Below, in pieces: positions 62,558 through 64,000 of a stretch of DNA of 64,000 nt. This DNA comes from an uncultured Bacteroidota bacterium. GTDB lineage: Bacteria > Bacteroidota > Bacteroidia > Flavobacteriales > Flavobacteriaceae. Both the position numbers and the translations under genes were made by a program. Below the pieces are notes generated by a model. That model did no database searches. It had not been told where the DNA came from and saw only the letters and a list, made by a program, of their open reading frames with translations. Where the stretch lies: NCBI GenBank assembly GCA_913060705.1, contig CAJXTX010000001.1:186001-250000 (forward strand), in the 5' to 3' direction. The first letter of the stretch is position 1; each line of letters opens with the position of its first letter.

Positions 62558-63580
62558 ATGAGTTTATTACCCTTAAGGGAACTTCAAAATGCCTTAAATA
62601 CGCCCAAAAAAGCAGTGGTGATCCCCCATAAAAATCCAGATGGTGACGCCTTGGGCTCGTGCCTTGCCTTGCAGCACTTTCTGAATACCCAACAGCACGA
62701 ATGCACAGTGGTATCGCCAAACGATTTTCCGGATTTCTTAAAGTGGCTTCCGGGAGCTGATCACATAGTTATTGCAGAATCAAACCTCGATCATGCCTCT
62801 TCACTTATCCGTTCAGCAGATGTGGTATTTACCTTAGATTTTAACGATTTGTCACGTGCAGGCCTACTAGAAGGTGCATTGACCGAATGCGAAGGCGAAA
62901 TGATAATGATAGATCACCATATCGATCCTAAAAATTATGCCAAGGTTACGTACAGCGACACCTCTATGAGCTCGACCTGCGAGATGGTATTCAATGTGAT
63001 TACACAGTTAGGGAGTAAAGAAGCGTTAACCCCGGCAATAAGCAGTTGCCTCTATACCGGAATCATGACTGATACGGGTTCTTTCAAATACCCCTCTGCT
63101 ACAGCAACTACCTTGCGCGTTGCCGCTGATTTAGTAGATCATGGCGCCGATAAAACATCCATCGCACAAGCCTTATACGACCAAGGTCACCTCAGTCGTT
63201 TCAAATTGATGGGGCGAGCCATTGAAAGTTTAGAGGTCATTGCGTCACATGCTACTGCATTGATGTATATCACTGAGAAAGACAAATCAGATTGCCACTT
63301 TAAAAAAGGCGACACAGAAGGTTTCGTAAACATGGGACTGCAACTGAAAGGCATTTGCTTCTCAGTGATCTTTATAGAAAATGCTGAAGACCAAATGATC
63401 AAAATATCATTTAGATCTTCGGGTGACTTCGACGTCAACACCTTTGCACGAAAGCATTTCAATGGAGGCGGACACAAAAATGCTGCTGGAGGTCGCAGCG
63501 AGCAATCATTATCAGAAACATTAGCGTATTTTAGATCCTTATTACCTGATTATTTATCCACTTTAAAATCTCATCAATGA
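62558..63580 (+). CDS. DHH-family phosphoesterase (NrnA-like)
   Basis: A 340-residue protein of the bifunctional nanoRNase/pAp phosphatase group. The DHH domain shows [38 protein letters not shown] and [10 protein letters not shown]. The C-terminal DHHA1 domain ends in [14 protein letters not shown], the GGGH substrate-binding motif. It would degrade oligonucleotides of 2-5 residues and dephosphorylate 3'-phosphoadenosine-5'-phosphate. It overlaps the cyclophilin gene by 4 bp (ATGA). Confidence 0.92.
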   Translation: MSLLPLRELQNALNTPKKAVVIPHKNPDGDALGSCLALQHFLNTQQHECTVVSPNDFPDFLKWLPGADHIVIAESNLDHASSLIRSADVVFTLDFNDLSRAGLLEGALTECEGEMIMIDHHIDPKNYAKVTYSDTSMSSTCEMVFNVITQLGSKEALTPAISSCLYTGIMTDTGSFKYPSATATTLRVAADLVDHGADKTSIAQALYDQGHLSRFKLMGRAIESLEVIASHATALMYITEKDKSDCHFKKGDTEGFVNMGLQLKGICFSVIFIENAEDQMIKISFRSSGDFDVNTFARKHFNGGGHKNAAGGRSEQSLSETLAYFRSLLPDYLSTLKSHQ

Positions 63581-64000
63581 ATTTAAACTTCCGAAAACTT
63601 GGACTCTTAGTAGCTCTAGGAACCTTAATACTATCCTGCTCTCAGTACAGTGACCTAGAAAATGGAATCTACGCGGTCATGGATACCAGCAAAGGCGAAA
63701 TGATTTTAGAGCTGCATGCGGATAAAACTCCTGTTACAGTAGCCAACTTTGTTTCTTTGGCAGAGGGTAATAGCAAATACGTTAGCGACAATTACGCCAA
63801 CCAGCCGTATTACAATAACACCATATTTCACAGGGTCATTAAAGACTTTATGATACAAGGAGGAGATCCGACAGGTACCGGTCAAGGAGGACCCGGGTAT
63901 CGCTTTAAGGACGAATTTGACGAAAGCCTAACCCACAGCGGAAAAGGAATCCTTTCTATGGCGAACTCAGGACCCTACACCAACGGAAGTCAATTTTTTA
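63577..64000 (+). CDS. Lipoprotein peptidyl-prolyl cis-trans isomerase, cyclophilin type (3' end cut by window)
   Basis: The visible 141 codons start [21 protein letters not shown], a lipoprotein signal with Cys21, and continue into a cyclophilin domain: [54 protein letters not shown] and [17 protein letters not shown] (each a family landmark, in order). The FHR...QGGD and MAN...SQFF residues form the active site. The frame runs off the end of the window. It probably helps fold proteins at the inner face of the outer membrane or in the periplasm. Coupled to the DHH gene by a 4-bp overlap. Confidence 0.93.
   Translation, partial: MNLNFRKLGLLVALGTLILSCSQYSDLENGIYAVMDTSKGEMILELHADKTPVTVANFVSLAEGNSKYVSDNYANQPYYNNTIFHRVIKDFMIQGGDPTGTGQGGPGYRFKDEFDESLTHSGKGILSMANSGPYTNGSQFF

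Noticed and set aside
1-64000. Defence islands, CRISPR arrays, insertion sequences, prophage genes or secondary-metabolite clusters
   Set aside because: No repeat-spacer pattern, transposase, integrase, phage structural gene or synthetase cluster was recognised; the gene content is core chromosome.

Overview
The window is a gene-dense stretch of chromosome from a member of the Bacteroidota, most probably a marine Flavobacteriia. Four things support this. Many promoters match the phylum's TAnnTTTG -7 element. L31 is the zinc-free type B form, and CarB is only 950 residues long. Typical flavobacterial families are present (DUF4252, DUF4199, DUF5683, DUF2490, DUF2911, PhoD-like lipoprotein, S41 and M28 secreted peptidases). 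The order parA-parB-DUF5683-dapB-lepB is familiar from this class. Almost everything is chromosomal core or near-core. No insertion sequence, prophage, CRISPR array or clear island was seen. Neighbouring genes often overlap by 1, 4, 8 or more bases.

Layout. 1-8.8 kb: 3' part of purB; a minus-strand trio (ECF sigma factor, membrane protein, DUF4252); a lipoprotein S41 peptidase coupled to rmuC; carB; rpmH. 8.9-19 kb: small membrane/TPR and GNAT-like proteins, mtaB with a GlmU-like acyltransferase-fold protein, rpmE2, DUF4199, then a plus-strand run of glycosyltransferase, phosphohexomutase, MsbA-like ABC exporter and an RNA m5C methyltransferase. 19-30.5 kb: purL and a fatty-acid degradation cluster (acyl-CoA ligase, MarR regulator, FadN-like fusion, thiolase, acyl-CoA dehydrogenase). 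A perfect 34-bp palindrome lies at the marR promoter. 30.5-45 kb: M28 peptidase, sortilin-like propeller protein, PaiB-like protein with OxyR, trxB with DUF4442, a rhodanese with DUF2490, cydAB, DUF2911, a secreted propeller protein and a serine hydrolase.

44.8-45.1 kb is the only sizeable gene-poor spot. It holds two 40-bp direct repeats that each fold into a hairpin, then a pair of 22-bp inverted repeats enclosing a bidirectional terminator. The second arm abuts a tRNA-Pro(GGG) gene. 45.1-64 kb: a PQQ-type sugar dehydrogenase, divergent murQ/anmK (peptidoglycan recycling), udk, ftsB/divIC-like, the parAB-dapB-lepB run, wbqC-like, two adjacent rhomboid proteases, mutL, a small membrane protein, ribH, a TPR membrane protein, recF with a DciA-like protein, ndk, a PhoD-like phosphatase, an NrnA-like DHH phosphoesterase, and the 5' part of a lipoprotein cyclophilin.

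The genes mostly serve nucleotide synthesis (purB, purL, carB, udk, ndk), chromosome replication, repair and segregation (recF, dciA-like, mutL, rmuC, parAB), translation, envelope building and recycling, fatty-acid degradation, and oxidative or sulfur stress with low-oxygen respiration. I did not find a convincing new defence or biosynthetic system. The strongest unexplained signals are the palindromic operator at 24.6 kb, the hairpin-repeat/inverted-repeat locus beside the tRNA, and a degenerate endonuclease motif in MutL. No database search was possible; family names rest on recognised motifs and gene order.
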